Shown one piece after another: positions 28,859 through 37,865 of a stretch of 64,000 nt of DNA. The stretch is from Synechococcus sp. BSA11S (GTDB taxonomy: Bacteria > Cyanobacteriota > Cyanobacteriia > PCC-6307 > Cyanobiaceae): positions 1 to 64,000 of the forward strand of contig NZ_VNWP01000008.1 in the NCBI RefSeq assembly GCF_014224355.1, given 5' to 3'. The notes beneath the pieces are model-generated. The model saw only the letters and a list, made by a program, of their open reading frames with translations. It searched no databases and had not been told where the DNA came from. Each line of letters opens with the position of its first letter. Within the stretch, counting starts at the first letter, position 1. Made by a program: the position numbers and the translations under genes.

Positions 28859-29433
28859 TGGAACTCGGAGCCAATGGGCTGCCCTACCGGCTGCCGATTC
28901 ACCCCAACCTGGTGCATCTCACGATCGGCCTGTTCGTGATTGCGATCGCCTTCGACATCGCCGGGGCCCTCTTTCCCTTCGAGAAGCGCCTGTTCCGCTT
29001 CCTGGCCCTGCCCGTCACCCGCGCCGGCCTTCACGATGTGGGTTGGTACAACCTGCTGGCCTGTTGCCTGATCAGTTTCTTCACCGTGGCGGCCGGCTTT
29101 GTGGAGATGCAGCTCGCTGACCCGTTGCCCGGTGTCACCAGCAGCTTCGCCATGGGCAGCACCGCCACCATGCTCTGGCATGGGGCCGTGGGCGTGGCCC
29201 TGCTGTTCGCCATCGTGCTGATGACCCTATGGCGCGGCTTCCAGCGCTTCCGCTGGCGCTGGGAGATGGGCCGCCAGGTGCAGTGGAGCTACCTGCTGGT
29301 GGGCCTGCTGGTGTTCGCTCTGATGGCCTGGCACGGCACCCTCGGCGCCCAGCTGGGGGTGGAGTTCGGGGTGCATGTCACCGCCAGCCAGCTGCTGGCC
29401 GACGGCGCCAGCCTGCGGGAGGCCCTGCCATGA
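28858..29433 (+). CDS. DUF2231-like membrane protein, second of a pair
   Basis: The 191-residue protein has about four to five membrane segments. It repeats the signature of its neighbour: LPIHPNLVHLTIGLFVIAIA near residue 15, then DVGWYNLLACCLISFFTVAAGFVE and a conserved His in LWHGAVGVALLF and MAWHGTLGAQL. The two proteins are probably old duplicates that now form a pair. The stop overlaps the subunit II start by 4 bases (ATGA), which ties it to the oxidase. Confidence 0.75.
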   Translation: MELGANGLPYRLPIHPNLVHLTIGLFVIAIAFDIAGALFPFEKRLFRFLALPVTRAGLHDVGWYNLLACCLISFFTVAAGFVEMQLADPLPGVTSSFAMGSTATMLWHGAVGVALLFAIVLMTLWRGFQRFRWRWEMGRQVQWSYLLVGLLVFALMAWHGTLGAQLGVEFGVHVTASQLLADGASLREALP

Positions 29434-30332
29434 CCAGCACCCCCAGGCGTTTTCCCCTGCCCCGGCTGATCGGCCTGGCCCTCTGGCTGGTGCTCCTGAC
29501 CCTGCTCAGTGTCTGGATGGGGGCTCAGGTGCCCCGCTGGTTGCCGGTGTCGGCTTCCTCGGCGGCCCCACTGGTGGATGGCCTCTTCGGCTTCGAGACC
29601 GCCGTCGCCACCTTCGTGTTCGTGGGTGTGGTCTCGGTGATGGTCTGGGTGGTGCTGTTCAACCGGGCCGAGAAGTACGACATCAGCGATGCGGAGCCGA
29701 TCGAAGGCAACACCACCCTCGAGATCACCTGGACCGTGATTCCCCTGGTGCTGGTGATGGCGATCGCCGCCTACACCATCCAGGTCAACCGCCAGATCGG
29801 TCTGATCGGCCCCATGGACCATGCCCATGGCCCGGCGCTGGGAGGCGGCGAGGTGCAGGTGATCGCCCGCCAGTGGTCGTGGGAGTTCCGCTATCCGGTG
29901 GCGGGGGTGTCCTCCACTGAGCTGCACCTTCCCCTCGACCGGCGCCTCGGCCTGCAGCTGGAGAGCGACGACGTGATCCATGGCTTCTACGTGCCGGCCT
30001 TCCGGCTCAAGCAGCAGGTGATCCCCGGCCGCTCGATCACCCTGTTCATCACCCCCACCCGGGCGGGGCGCTACCGCCTGCGCGACTCCGAGTACAGCGG
30101 CACCTGGTTCGCGGCCAACCAGGCCGATGTGGTGGTGGAGAGCGAAGAGGCCTACCAGAGCTGGCTGAGCCGCGCGGCTCGCCTGCCGCTCCAGCCCGGT
30201 CTGAGCGACGCCGCCCGCGAATTCGCCCAGCAGCGCAGTGGCGAACGCCCCAGCGGCTACGCCACCATCCAGCCGGCCCCACCACCGCTGGTCAATGTGC
30301 CCGGCTCCAACACCCTTCCCCACGACGGCTGA
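29430..30332 (+). CDS. ctaC: Terminal oxidase subunit II lacking the CuA site (ARTO type)
   Basis: The 300-residue protein has two membrane segments (about 12-30 and 49-72) and a cupredoxin domain. The fold is kept (VIARQWSWEFRYP, DVIHGFYVPAFRLKQQVIPGR), including the His of DVIHGF. The CuA loop, normally C-S-E-x-C-G-x-x-H-x-x-M, here reads DSEYSGTWFAAN: Asp219, Ser223, Phe227 and Asn230 replace the two Cys, His and Met. A CuA-less subunit II implies that electrons do not come from cytochrome c; quinol is a reasonable inference, as proposed for the cyanobacterial alternative respiratory terminal oxidase. No N-terminal lipobox Cys is seen. Confidence 0.9.
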   Translation: MTSTPRRFPLPRLIGLALWLVLLTLLSVWMGAQVPRWLPVSASSAAPLVDGLFGFETAVATFVFVGVVSVMVWVVLFNRAEKYDISDAEPIEGNTTLEITWTVIPLVLVMAIAAYTIQVNRQIGLIGPMDHAHGPALGGGEVQVIARQWSWEFRYPVAGVSSTELHLPLDRRLGLQLESDDVIHGFYVPAFRLKQQVIPGRSITLFITPTRAGRYRLRDSEYSGTWFAANQADVVVESEEAYQSWLSRAARLPLQPGLSDAAREFAQQRSGERPSGYATIQPAPPPLVNVPGSNTLPHDG

Positions 30333-30336
30333 TCCC

Positions 30337-32028
30337 ATGACCTCCTCCGCCGGCGTTGATGCGCGCATCCTCAGGGCCCCCCATCCGGTGCCCGGTGCTC
30401 CGGACAACTGGAAGCGCTTCTTCACCTTCAACACCGATGCCAAGGTGATCGGCATCCAGTACATCGCCACCGCTCTCTTCTTTCTGCTGGTGGGCGGCCT
30501 GCTGGCCATGATCATGCGCGGAGAGCTGATCACACCGGCGGCGGATCTGGTTGATCGCACCGTGTACAACGGCCTCTACACGATGCACGGGACGATCATG
30601 TTGTTCCTGTTCATCTTTCCGGTGCTCAACGGGCTCAACAACCTGCTGATCCCCTGCATGATCGGCGCCCCCGACATGGCTTTCCCCAAGCTCAATGCCG
30701 CCGCCTTCTGGCTGGTGCCGGTGTTCGGGGTGATTCTGATGGCCAGCTTTCTGGTGCCTGGAGGGCCGGCCTCCTCCGGCTGGTGGTCGTACCCGCCGGT
30801 GAGCCTGCAGAACCCCCTCGGCCATCTGATCAACGGCGAAGCTCTCTGGATCCTGGCGGTGGCCCTCTCCGGCATCTCCTCGATCATGGGGGCCGTCAAC
30901 TTCGTGACCACAATTCTGCGCATGCGGGCCCCGGGCATGACCCTCAGCCGGATGCCGATCTTCTGCTGGACGGCCTTCTCGGCCCAGACGATCCAATTGA
31001 TCGGCCTGCCGGCGCTCACGGGTGGGGCGGTGATGCTGCTGTTCGATCTGGTGGTGGGCACCTCCTTCTACCGGCCGGAAGGGGGCGGTGATCCGGTGCT
31101 CTATCAGCACTTCTTCTGGTTCTATTCCCACCCGGCCGTGTATGTGATCATCCTGCCGGTGTTCGGGGTGTTCTCCGAGCTGTTTCCGGTCTATGCCCGC
31201 AAGCCCCTGTTCGGCTATCCCTTCGTGGCCGGGGCCTCCCTGGTGATCGTGGGGCTCAGCCTGATCGTCTGGGTGCACCACATGTTCCCGAGCGGCGTGC
31301 CCCAGTGGATGCGCGATGCCTTCATGGTCACCACCATGCTGATCGCGGTGCCCACCGGCATCAAGGTGTTCGCCTGGCTGGCCACCCTCTGGGGCGGCAA
31401 GTTGCGGTTGAACACGGCGATGCTGTTCGCCCTCGGAGGGCTGTTCAACTTCGTGTTCGCCGGGGTGACCGGCATCATGCTGGCCACCGTACCGGTGGAC
31501 ATTCACGTCAACAACACCTATTTCGTGGTGGGTCATTTCCATTATGTGATCTATGGCGCCGCCACCATGGGCGTCTATGCGGCGATCTACCACTGGTTTC
31601 CGAAGTTCACCGGCCACATGTATTACGAGGGCCTGGGCAAGCTCCACTTCCTGCTCACCTTCATCGGTACCAACCTCAACTTCTTCCCGATGCATCCGCT
31701 CGGCCTGATGGGCATGCCGCGCCGCGTTTCCTCCTACGACCCCGAATTCGCCTTCTGGAACGTGATCGCCAGCCTCGGTGCCTTCCTGCTCGGGGTGTCA
31801 ATCATTCCCTTCCTGCTCAACCTGGTGAGCTCCTGGGTGCGGGGCGCCAAGGCGCCGGCCAACCCCTGGAATGCCATCGGTCTGGAGTGGCTGCTGCCCT
31901 CACCGCCGCCGGCGGAGAACTTCGAGGAGCATGTGCCCACCGTGATCAGCGGCCCCTACGGCTACGGCACCGGCCGGCCGCTGGTGGAGCACCAGGCCGA
32001 GATCGAACGTGCCCTCCAGCAGGCCTGA
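30337..32028 (+). CDS. ctaD: Heme-copper oxidase subunit I, A2 type
   Basis: The 563-residue protein has 12 or more membrane segments and reduces O2 at a heme-CuB centre. Heme and copper ligands are visible: TMHGTIMLFLFIFP (low-spin heme His), FYSHPAVYVIILP (CuB His265 with the cross-linked Tyr), VHHMFPSG (two CuB His) and VGHFHYVIYGA (high-spin and low-spin heme His). Helix VI reads Y263-S-H-P-A267 rather than G-H-P-E, so the D-channel Glu is replaced and the enzyme belongs to the A2 subgroup with a Tyr-Ser pair. It starts 4 bases after subunit II. Confidence 0.93.
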   Translation: MTSSAGVDARILRAPHPVPGAPDNWKRFFTFNTDAKVIGIQYIATALFFLLVGGLLAMIMRGELITPAADLVDRTVYNGLYTMHGTIMLFLFIFPVLNGLNNLLIPCMIGAPDMAFPKLNAAAFWLVPVFGVILMASFLVPGGPASSGWWSYPPVSLQNPLGHLINGEALWILAVALSGISSIMGAVNFVTTILRMRAPGMTLSRMPIFCWTAFSAQTIQLIGLPALTGGAVMLLFDLVVGTSFYRPEGGGDPVLYQHFFWFYSHPAVYVIILPVFGVFSELFPVYARKPLFGYPFVAGASLVIVGLSLIVWVHHMFPSGVPQWMRDAFMVTTMLIAVPTGIKVFAWLATLWGGKLRLNTAMLFALGGLFNFVFAGVTGIMLATVPVDIHVNNTYFVVGHFHYVIYGAATMGVYAAIYHWFPKFTGHMYYEGLGKLHFLLTFIGTNLNFFPMHPLGLMGMPRRVSSYDPEFAFWNVIASLGAFLLGVSIIPFLLNLVSSWVRGAKAPANPWNAIGLEWLLPSPPPAENFEEHVPTVISGPYGYGTGRPLVEHQAEIERALQQA

Positions 32029-32031
32029 GCG

Positions 32032-32631
32032 ATGACCATCAGCACCTCTCACGATGCCGCCGCCGCCCCCCAGGGGCATGGGGCGGCCCATGCCAACCAC
32101 AGCCTCACCGGCTTCATCATCTTTCTCTGCTCCGAGAGCGTCATCTTCCTGGCCTTCTTCAGTGGCTATGCCGTGCTGAAGCTCTCGGCCCTGCAGTGGC
32201 TGCCGCCGGGAGTGGAGGGGTTGGAGTGGCGCACGCCCCTGCTCTACACGGTGGTGCTGGTCTCCAGCAGCGGCACCGTGGCTCTGGCGGAGCGCTGCCT
32301 CTCCAGGGGCAAGCTCTGGGGATTCCGCGCCTTCTGGCTGCTGAGCATGGCGATGGGGGCGGTGTTCCTCTACGGCCAGGCGATCGAGTGGCGCTCGCTG
32401 GGCTTCGGCATCACCAGCGGCAGTTTCGGTGGTTGCTTCTACCTGCTCACCGGCTTCCACGGCCTGCATGTGCTCAGCGGGATCCTGCTGATGGCCCTGA
32501 TGCTCCAGCGCTCCTTCCGCCCCGCCAACTACGCCGCCGGTGAGCAGGGGGTGATCGCCACCTCCCTGTTCTGGCATTTCGTGGATGTGATCTGGGTGCT
32601 GCTCTTTCTTCTGCTCTACGCCTGGTCATGA
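32032..32631 (+). CDS. ctaE: Heme-copper oxidase subunit III
   Basis: The 199-residue protein has five membrane segments, fitting the shorter five-helix subunit III type. Family features are the SVIFLAFFSGYAVL segment, the conserved Glu in LCSESVIFL, TSGSFGGCFYLLTGFHGLHV and the final FWHFVDVIWVLLFLLLYAWS. It starts 3 bases after the subunit I stop and its own stop overlaps the GMC oxidoreductase start (ATGA), so all three subunits and the flavoprotein are coupled. Confidence 0.92.
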   Translation: MTISTSHDAAAAPQGHGAAHANHSLTGFIIFLCSESVIFLAFFSGYAVLKLSALQWLPPGVEGLEWRTPLLYTVVLVSSSGTVALAERCLSRGKLWGFRAFWLLSMAMGAVFLYGQAIEWRSLGFGITSGSFGGCFYLLTGFHGLHVLSGILLMALMLQRSFRPANYAAGEQGVIATSLFWHFVDVIWVLLFLLLYAWS

Positions 32632-34130
32632 TCGTCGACGACCGGCACCACGATGTGATCGTGATCGGCTCAGGCGCCGCCGGTGGCACCCTGGCCGGGG
32701 CCCTCGCGGCCAGGGGCCGCTCGGTGCTGCTGCTGGAGCGCGGCGGGGCGATGGATCTGGCCGATCAGAACGTGGCCAGCGTGGATCTGTTCCGCAAGGA
32801 CCGCTATCACCCCAGTGAGGCCTGGTTCGGCCCCGACGGCGATCCCTTTGCTCCCCAGACCATCTATGCCCTGGGCGGCAACACCAAGATCTGGGGCGGG
32901 GTGCTGGAGCGCATGTGGCCCCGGGAGTTCGAGGGTCTGCCGCTGCAGGAGGGGGTGGCTCCCGCCTGGCCCCTCAGCTACGACGAGCTCGCCCCCTGGT
33001 ACGAGCGGGCCGAAGGGCTCTACCGGGTCCATGGCCGTGCCGGCCTCGACCCCCAGGAGCCCCCCCGCAGCGGCGCCTATCCCCATGCCCCCCTGCCGCT
33101 CGATCCGCTCTTCGAGCCCCTGCGCCAGGGGCTGCTGCGCCAGGGCTGCCACCCCTACGACCTGCCCCTGAGCTGGTCCGAGGCCCCAGAGGATCCCAGC
33201 GGCGACGCCGAGCTGTTCGGGGTGCAGCCGGCCCTGACCCACTCCGGAACCCGGCTGATCGGCAATGCCCGGGTCACCCAGCTGCACGTCGATCCCAGCG
33301 GCCGCGAGGTCAAGGGGGTGGAAGCCGAGATCGACGGCCAGTGCTGGATGTTCCACGGCGATCAGGTGGTGCTGGCCGCCGGAGCGGTGAACACTCCGGC
33401 GCTGCTGCTGCGTTCCCGCAGCGCGCTCCATCCCGATGGCCTGGCCAACGGTTCAGATCAGGTGGGCCGCCACCTGATGAAGCCCCAGCTCACGGCGATC
33501 CTGCAGCTGGCCCGCGAGCCCCACAGCGGCCGCTTCCCCCGCAGCCTCGGCGTCAACGACTACGCCTGGGGGGATCAGAACGTCAGCTTTCCCCTCGGCC
33601 ACATCGAAACCGGTGGCGGGGTGCTGCAGGACGCCCAGTTCGCCGAGTCGCCGCCCGTGCTGTCGCTGGTCACCCGGCTGCTGCCCAACGCGGCCCTGGA
33701 GCAGCTGGCGGTGCGCTCGATCTGCTGGTGGGCGATGAGCCCGGTGCTGCCCGATCCCGAGAACCGCATCGAGCTTCGTGGGCAGAGGCTGAGCATCCAG
33801 TACCTGGCCAACAACCTCGAGGCCCACGACCGGCTCGTGTACCGCTGGCTCTCCATGCTCAGGGTGGTGGATGCCGATCCGCTCACCCCCCAGGTGCGCC
33901 CGGCCCCCTTCTATCCCCGCGGCGAGGCTCCCCTGGCCGTGATCGGCCACGCCTGCGGCACCTGCCGCATGGGCGACGATCCGGCCACCTCGGTGGTCGA
34001 CCGTGACGGCCGCGTCCACGGCCTGGCCAACCTGACCATCGCCGATGCCAGCGTCTTCCCCAGCTGCCCGATGGTGTCGCCCGGTCTCACCGTGATCGCC
34101 AACGCCCTGCGGGTGGCGGAGCGGCTCTAG
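32628..34130 (+). CDS. GMC-family FAD oxidoreductase linked to the ARTO operon
   Basis: The 500-residue flavoprotein has an N-terminal FAD site (DVIVIGSGAAGGTLAGALAA near residue 9) and LLLERGG. A C-terminal active-site His lies in IGHACGTCRMGDDP and the FAD-binding end is NLTIADASVFPSCPMVSPGL. It has no membrane helix or signal peptide. GMC enzymes oxidise sugars, alcohols or choline; the substrate here is unknown. Translational coupling to subunit III suggests that it feeds electrons into the same quinone/oxidase chain, which is inference only. Confidence 0.87.
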   Translation: MIVDDRHHDVIVIGSGAAGGTLAGALAARGRSVLLLERGGAMDLADQNVASVDLFRKDRYHPSEAWFGPDGDPFAPQTIYALGGNTKIWGGVLERMWPREFEGLPLQEGVAPAWPLSYDELAPWYERAEGLYRVHGRAGLDPQEPPRSGAYPHAPLPLDPLFEPLRQGLLRQGCHPYDLPLSWSEAPEDPSGDAELFGVQPALTHSGTRLIGNARVTQLHVDPSGREVKGVEAEIDGQCWMFHGDQVVLAAGAVNTPALLLRSRSALHPDGLANGSDQVGRHLMKPQLTAILQLAREPHSGRFPRSLGVNDYAWGDQNVSFPLGHIETGGGVLQDAQFAESPPVLSLVTRLLPNAALEQLAVRSICWWAMSPVLPDPENRIELRGQRLSIQYLANNLEAHDRLVYRWLSMLRVVDADPLTPQVRPAPFYPRGEAPLAVIGHACGTCRMGDDPATSVVDRDGRVHGLANLTIADASVFPSCPMVSPGLTVIANALRVAERL

Positions 34131-34166
34131 GCTGCCCCCATCCGGGGTTTGGAGGATCGAACACCC

Positions 34167-34460
34167 ATGGCCCAACGCGGATCCGCTGGCAGCCCCATCC
34201 TCGCCAGTGCCATCGCCGGGGCGGTGATCGGCGCGGCGGGCCTGGCCTGGTGGTTGCTGGCGCAGGCCGAACACCGCCGCCTGGCCCTGCGTCAGCGGCG
34301 CACCCTCACCCTCTCGCGCTTGCAGGGGGGGTCCCGCGAGGGTGACGACAGCGAGCGCCGGCCCCTGCTGGAGCGGGAGCTGCAACACAAGGTGAACGAG
34401 CTGAACCGGGCGATCGAAGATGTTCGCCGTCAGCTGGAGACCCTCACCCCCGAAGCCTGA
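34167..34460 (+). CDS. Small single-pass membrane protein with coiled coil
   Basis: The 97-residue protein from the ATG at 34167 is preceded by a GGAGG Shine-Dalgarno at about 34151-34155. One membrane segment (ILASAIAGAVIGAAGLAWWLL, residues 11-31) is followed by an Arg-rich linker and an amphipathic coiled coil (LERELQHKVNELNRAIEDVR). No family was recognised. It lies between the GMC gene and ilvD on the same strand and could belong to either unit. Confidence 0.7.
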   Translation: MAQRGSAGSPILASAIAGAVIGAAGLAWWLLAQAEHRRLALRQRRTLTLSRLQGGSREGDDSERRPLLERELQHKVNELNRAIEDVRRQLETLTPEA

Positions 34461-34510
34461 GCGGGCGGGGCACGCCTCGGTAGGTTGCTTGCGCTGCCAC
34501 TGCAGGGATC

Positions 34511-36181
34511 ATGCTCCGTTCCGCCGCCATCACCGCAGGCGTTCAGCGTTCTCCCAACCGGGCCATGTTGCGGGCCGTCGGCTTCGGCGACGGTGATTTC
34601 AGCAAGCCGATCATCGGCATCGCCAACGGCTACAGCACGATCACGCCCTGCAACATCGGTCTGAACGATCTGGCCCGCTGCGCCGAGGAGGCCGCCCGCC
34701 TGGCGGGGGCCATGCCCCAGATGTTCGGCACGATCACCGTCAGCGACGGTATCTCGATGGGCACCGAGGGGATGAAGTATTCCCTGGTGTCGCGGGAGGT
34801 GATCGCCGATTCGATCGAGACCGCCTGCAACGCCCAGAGCATGGATGGCCTGCTGGCCATAGGCGGCTGCGACAAGAACATGCCTGGCGCCATGCTCGCC
34901 ATGGCGCGCATGAACATTCCGGCGATCTTCGTCTACGGCGGCACGATCAAACCCGGCCGGCTCGGCCCCTGCGACCTCACCGTGGTGAGTGCCTTCGAGG
35001 CGGTGGGCCAGTTCTCGGGTGGGCGCATCGACGAGGAGGAGCTGCTGGCGATCGAGAAGAACGCCTGCCCCGGCGCCGGCAGCTGCGGTGGCATGTTCAC
35101 CGCCAACACGATGAGTTCGGCGTTCGAAGCGATGGGCCTGAGCCTGCCAGGCAGCTCCACCATGGCGGCCGAGGACCCGGAGAAGGCCGAGAGCGCTGCC
35201 CGCTCTGCGGAGGTGCTGGTGCGGGCCATCGAAGCGAACATCCGCCCCCGTGATCTGATCACCCGCGAGGCGATCGAGAACGCCATCAGCGTGATCATGG
35301 CGGTGGGAGGCTCCACCAACTCGGTGCTGCACCTGCTGGCGATCGCCCGCACCGCCGAAGTTCCCCTCACGATCGATGATTTCGAAACCATCCGTCAGCG
35401 GGTGCCGGTGATCTGCGATCTCAAGCCCAGCGGCCGCTTCGTGACGGTGGATCTGCACCGGGCCGGTGGCATCCCCCAGGTGATGAAGCTGCTGCTGGAT
35501 GCCGGCCTGCTGCACGGCGATTGCCGCACCATCGAAGGCCTCACCATCAAGGAGGTGCTGGCGGAGGTGCCCAGCGAGCCCCCCGCCGATCAGGAGGTGA
35601 TCCGGCCCCTCTCCAATCCCCTCTATGCCAAGGGGCACCTGGCGATTCTCAAGGGCAACCTGGCCGAAGAAGGGGCCGTCGCCAAGATCAGCGGCGTCAA
35701 GACCCCGGTGATCACCGGCCCGGCCCGGGTGTTCGAGAGCGAGGAAAGCGCCCTTGAGGCGATCCTCTCCGGCGGGGTCCATGCCGGTGATGTGGTGGTG
35801 GTCCGCTACGAGGGCCCGGTGGGTGGGCCCGGCATGCGCGAGATGCTCTCCCCCACGGCCGCGATCGTGGGCCAGGGGCTTGGGGAATCGGTGGCCCTGA
35901 TCACCGACGGTCGTTTCAGCGGTGGCTCCTACGGCCTGGTGGTGGGCCATGTGGCGCCTGAGGCCGCCGTGGGCGGCACCATCGCCCTGGTGCGGGAAGG
36001 CGACAGCATCACCGTCGATGCCCACCAGCTGCTGATCCAGCTGAATGTGGAGCCAGCCGAGCTCGCGCGCCGCCGCGCGGCCTGGGTGGCACCGGAACCC
36101 CGCTACCGCACGGGGGTGCTCGGCAAGTACGCCCGCCTGGTGAGCAGCAGCAGCCTGGGGGCGGTCACCGATCAGGGCTGA
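34511..36181 (+). CDS. ilvD: Dihydroxy-acid dehydratase
   Basis: This is the third shared step in valine, leucine and isoleucine synthesis, carried out by an Fe-S enzyme. It has 556 residues. Visible conserved parts are [19 protein letters not shown] near the start, the cluster Cys in [31 protein letters not shown] and the C-terminal [17 protein letters not shown]. The ATG at 34511 gives the family start. Its last 17 bases overlap a convergent small gene. Confidence 0.95.
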   Translation: MLRSAAITAGVQRSPNRAMLRAVGFGDGDFSKPIIGIANGYSTITPCNIGLNDLARCAEEAARLAGAMPQMFGTITVSDGISMGTEGMKYSLVSREVIADSIETACNAQSMDGLLAIGGCDKNMPGAMLAMARMNIPAIFVYGGTIKPGRLGPCDLTVVSAFEAVGQFSGGRIDEEELLAIEKNACPGAGSCGGMFTANTMSSAFEAMGLSLPGSSTMAAEDPEKAESAARSAEVLVRAIEANIRPRDLITREAIENAISVIMAVGGSTNSVLHLLAIARTAEVPLTIDDFETIRQRVPVICDLKPSGRFVTVDLHRAGGIPQVMKLLLDAGLLHGDCRTIEGLTIKEVLAEVPSEPPADQEVIRPLSNPLYAKGHLAILKGNLAEEGAVAKISGVKTPVITGPARVFESEESALEAILSGGVHAGDVVVVRYEGPVGGPGMREMLSPTAAIVGQGLGESVALITDGRFSGGSYGLVVGHVAPEAAVGGTIALVREGDSITVDAHQLLIQLNVEPAELARRRAAWVAPEPRYRTGVLGKYARLVSSSSLGAVTDQG

Positions 36182-36563
36182 GCAGGGCCCGCAGCCGCCG
36201 GGCCAGGGCCTCCAGCCCTGCACCGTCGGCCGGTCGCTCGCAGCGCTGGCCACTGTCGCCGTCCATCCAGACCGGGTGGTGGCCCTGCCAGAGCATGGGC
36301 TGATCCGTTTGCTCGGGCCAGCTCAGCATCAGGTGCAGATCCCCTCCACTGCGGTAGATCTCCAGCTCGATGTCGTTGAGCTCTGTTCGCTCGCCATCGG
36401 CCCGGCGGCAGAGCAGCCGCAGGGTGCACTCCTCACCGGCCTCGCCGGCCTCCGCTCCCGGGGAGATCAGATCAGTTGAACCTGAGCGGAGCACCGCCGC
36501 ATGCCGGTGGGGTTTCAGGCAGAGGTCGGCGGCAGCGGCCACCCGCCTCAGCAGCTCGCTCAT
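36165..36563 (-). CDS. Conserved hypothetical protein
   Basis: The 132-residue soluble protein from the ATG at 36561-36563 begins [20 protein letters not shown]. It contains a beta-rich middle ([35 protein letters not shown]) and a helical C-terminus ([13 protein letters not shown]). No known motif is recognised. It starts 1 base from the stop of the CIA30 gene upstream, so it is the last gene of a leftward operon with pgl and gnd. Confidence 0.65.
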   Translation of the reverse strand: MSELLRRVAAAADLCLKPHRHAAVLRSGSTDLISPGAEAGEAGEECTLRLLCRRADGERTELNDIELEIYRSGGDLHLMLSWPEQTDQPMLWQGHHPVWMDGDSGQRCERPADGAGLEALARRLRALLSPDR

Positions 36564-36564
36564 C

Positions 36565-37137
36565 TCAGGGAACGGCCCGGATCGCCTCCACGCCCAGGCG
36601 CAGGGCACCGGCGCGGAAGCCGGGATTGGGGCGGCCATCGTCGCCGAATTTCGAGTGCAGGATCTGCAGCCGCGTGATCCGGGAGGGATCGAAGCGCAGC
36701 AGGGGCAGGGTCATCGGCTGGGCCCGCACCGAGGCCTTGAGTTGCTCGAAGGGGATCTCCACCGTGGTCAGGCCCTCGGAACTGGTGGCGAATTCGCTCA
36801 CCCAGCGCAGCCCCCCCGGAATCAGTTCGGTGAGGCCGGCCACCCCATCGGCGCAGGCCACCGCCAGCTTGTAGCGCCGCCCGTCGCCGCGCAGGTCGAG
36901 CTGGAGCGCCCGGTAGGCACTCAGATCCAGGGGCGGTGAGAACAGCGGGGAGCGGCAGCTCACGAAGCCGCCCCCGGCTTCGATCACCTCCGCCTCCAGC
37001 ACCAGCCCCGATGGTCCGCTGCGGCAGACGCCGCTGCTGCGGCCCCCCATGATCGTGTCGTTCAGGGCCAGCCAGCCGCTGAAGCCATCACCGCTCACCA
37101 CCAGCAGGGGTGCCACCATCAGGGCCAGCTCGATCAC
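36565..37137 (-). CDS. CIA30-family protein
   Basis: The 190-residue protein resembles the galactose-binding-like CIA30 domain: WLALNDTIMGGRSSGVCRSG near residue 22, LVLEAEVIEAGGGFVSCRS, YRALQLDLRGDGRRYKLAV and a final RPNPGFRAGALRLGVEAIRA. The start is a GTG overlapping the pgl stop (GTGA). CIA30 is a complex I assembly factor in mitochondria; in cyanobacteria the role is unproven. There is no signal peptide. Confidence 0.8.
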   Translation of the reverse strand: MIELALMVAPLLVVSGDGFSGWLALNDTIMGGRSSGVCRSGPSGLVLEAEVIEAGGGFVSCRSPLFSPPLDLSAYRALQLDLRGDGRRYKLAVACADGVAGLTELIPGGLRWVSEFATSSEGLTTVEIPFEQLKASVRAQPMTLPLLRFDPSRITRLQILHSKFGDDGRPNPGFRAGALRLGVEAIRAVP

Positions 37138-37865
37138 TCCTCCAAGCCTGCCGCAGCGGCGGCATCGGCGAGGATCAGCACCGGCTGGCGGGGGCTCACC
37201 AGCCGTGCCGGCGTGCGCTCGGGGGATTCATCGGGATCGAGCAGGCGCCGCAGGGCCTCCTGCTTGCCAGCGCCGCTCACCAGAAACAGCACCTGGCGCG
37301 CGGCGCTCAGCACCGGAGCGGTGAGGGTGACCCTGGGCAGCCCCTTGCCTTCGCTGACCGTGGCCTCCCGATCGACCACCCTGGTGGCCGGGGTGCCGGG
37401 AAACAGGGAGGCCGTGTGGCCGTCTTCCCCCAGCCCCAGCAACACCAGATCGAGGATCGGGGGATCGCCCGGGCAGATCCTGGCCACCAAGGCGGCGTAG
37501 GCCTCGGCGCTGGCCTCCGGGCTCTCCAGCTCGGTGGGCACCGGCCGGAAACAGGCCTCCGAGCCCGGGGCCTCCGCCAGCAGGCTCTGGTGCAGCATCA
37601 GGGCATTGCTGGAGGGGTCGTCGGCCGCCACCCAGCGCTCATCGCCCAGCAGCACATCCACCCGTGGCCAGGGCAGCCGCTCCCGGCCCAGCAGGCGGTA
37701 GGCCGCCGCCGGGGTGCCGCCACCGGCCAGGGCGATCTGGGCCCGATCCCTCTGGGCCAGGGCCAGATCGATGCAGGCGGCGATGGTCTCGGCGGTGCGC
37801 CGGGCCAGCTCCTCACCGTCGGCGGCCACTTCGATCCGGTAGCTGGCCGGGGGCTGGCTGCGCAT
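37134..37865 (-). CDS. pgl: 6-Phosphogluconolactonase
   Basis: This is the second step of the oxidative pentose phosphate pathway. The 243-residue protein shows the family pattern: IALAGGGTPAAAYRLLG near residue 45, VDVLLGDERWVAADDPSSNA, ILDLVLLGLGEDGHTASLFPG and LFLVSGAGKQEALRRLL. The ATG at 37865 overlaps the last base of the gnd stop (TGATG), so gnd and pgl are coupled. The GTG at 37874 is a less likely start. Confidence 0.93.
   Translation of the reverse strand: MRSQPPASYRIEVAADGEELARRTAETIAACIDLALAQRDRAQIALAGGGTPAAAYRLLGRERLPWPRVDVLLGDERWVAADDPSSNALMLHQSLLAEAPGSEACFRPVPTELESPEASAEAYAALVARICPGDPPILDLVLLGLGEDGHTASLFPGTPATRVVDREATVSEGKGLPRVTLTAPVLSAARQVLFLVSGAGKQEALRRLLDPDESPERTPARLVSPRQPVLILADAAAAAGLEE

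Noticed and set aside
29289-31695. Minus-strand open frames antisense to oxidase subunits II and I
   Set aside because: They mirror high-GC codon bias in ctaC and ctaD; no motif and no start signal.
36427-36445. Sequence resembling the ACTCCTCAC motif of the cyanobacterial sRNA Yfr1
   Set aside because: It lies inside a coding region and lacks the flanking hairpins; chance match.
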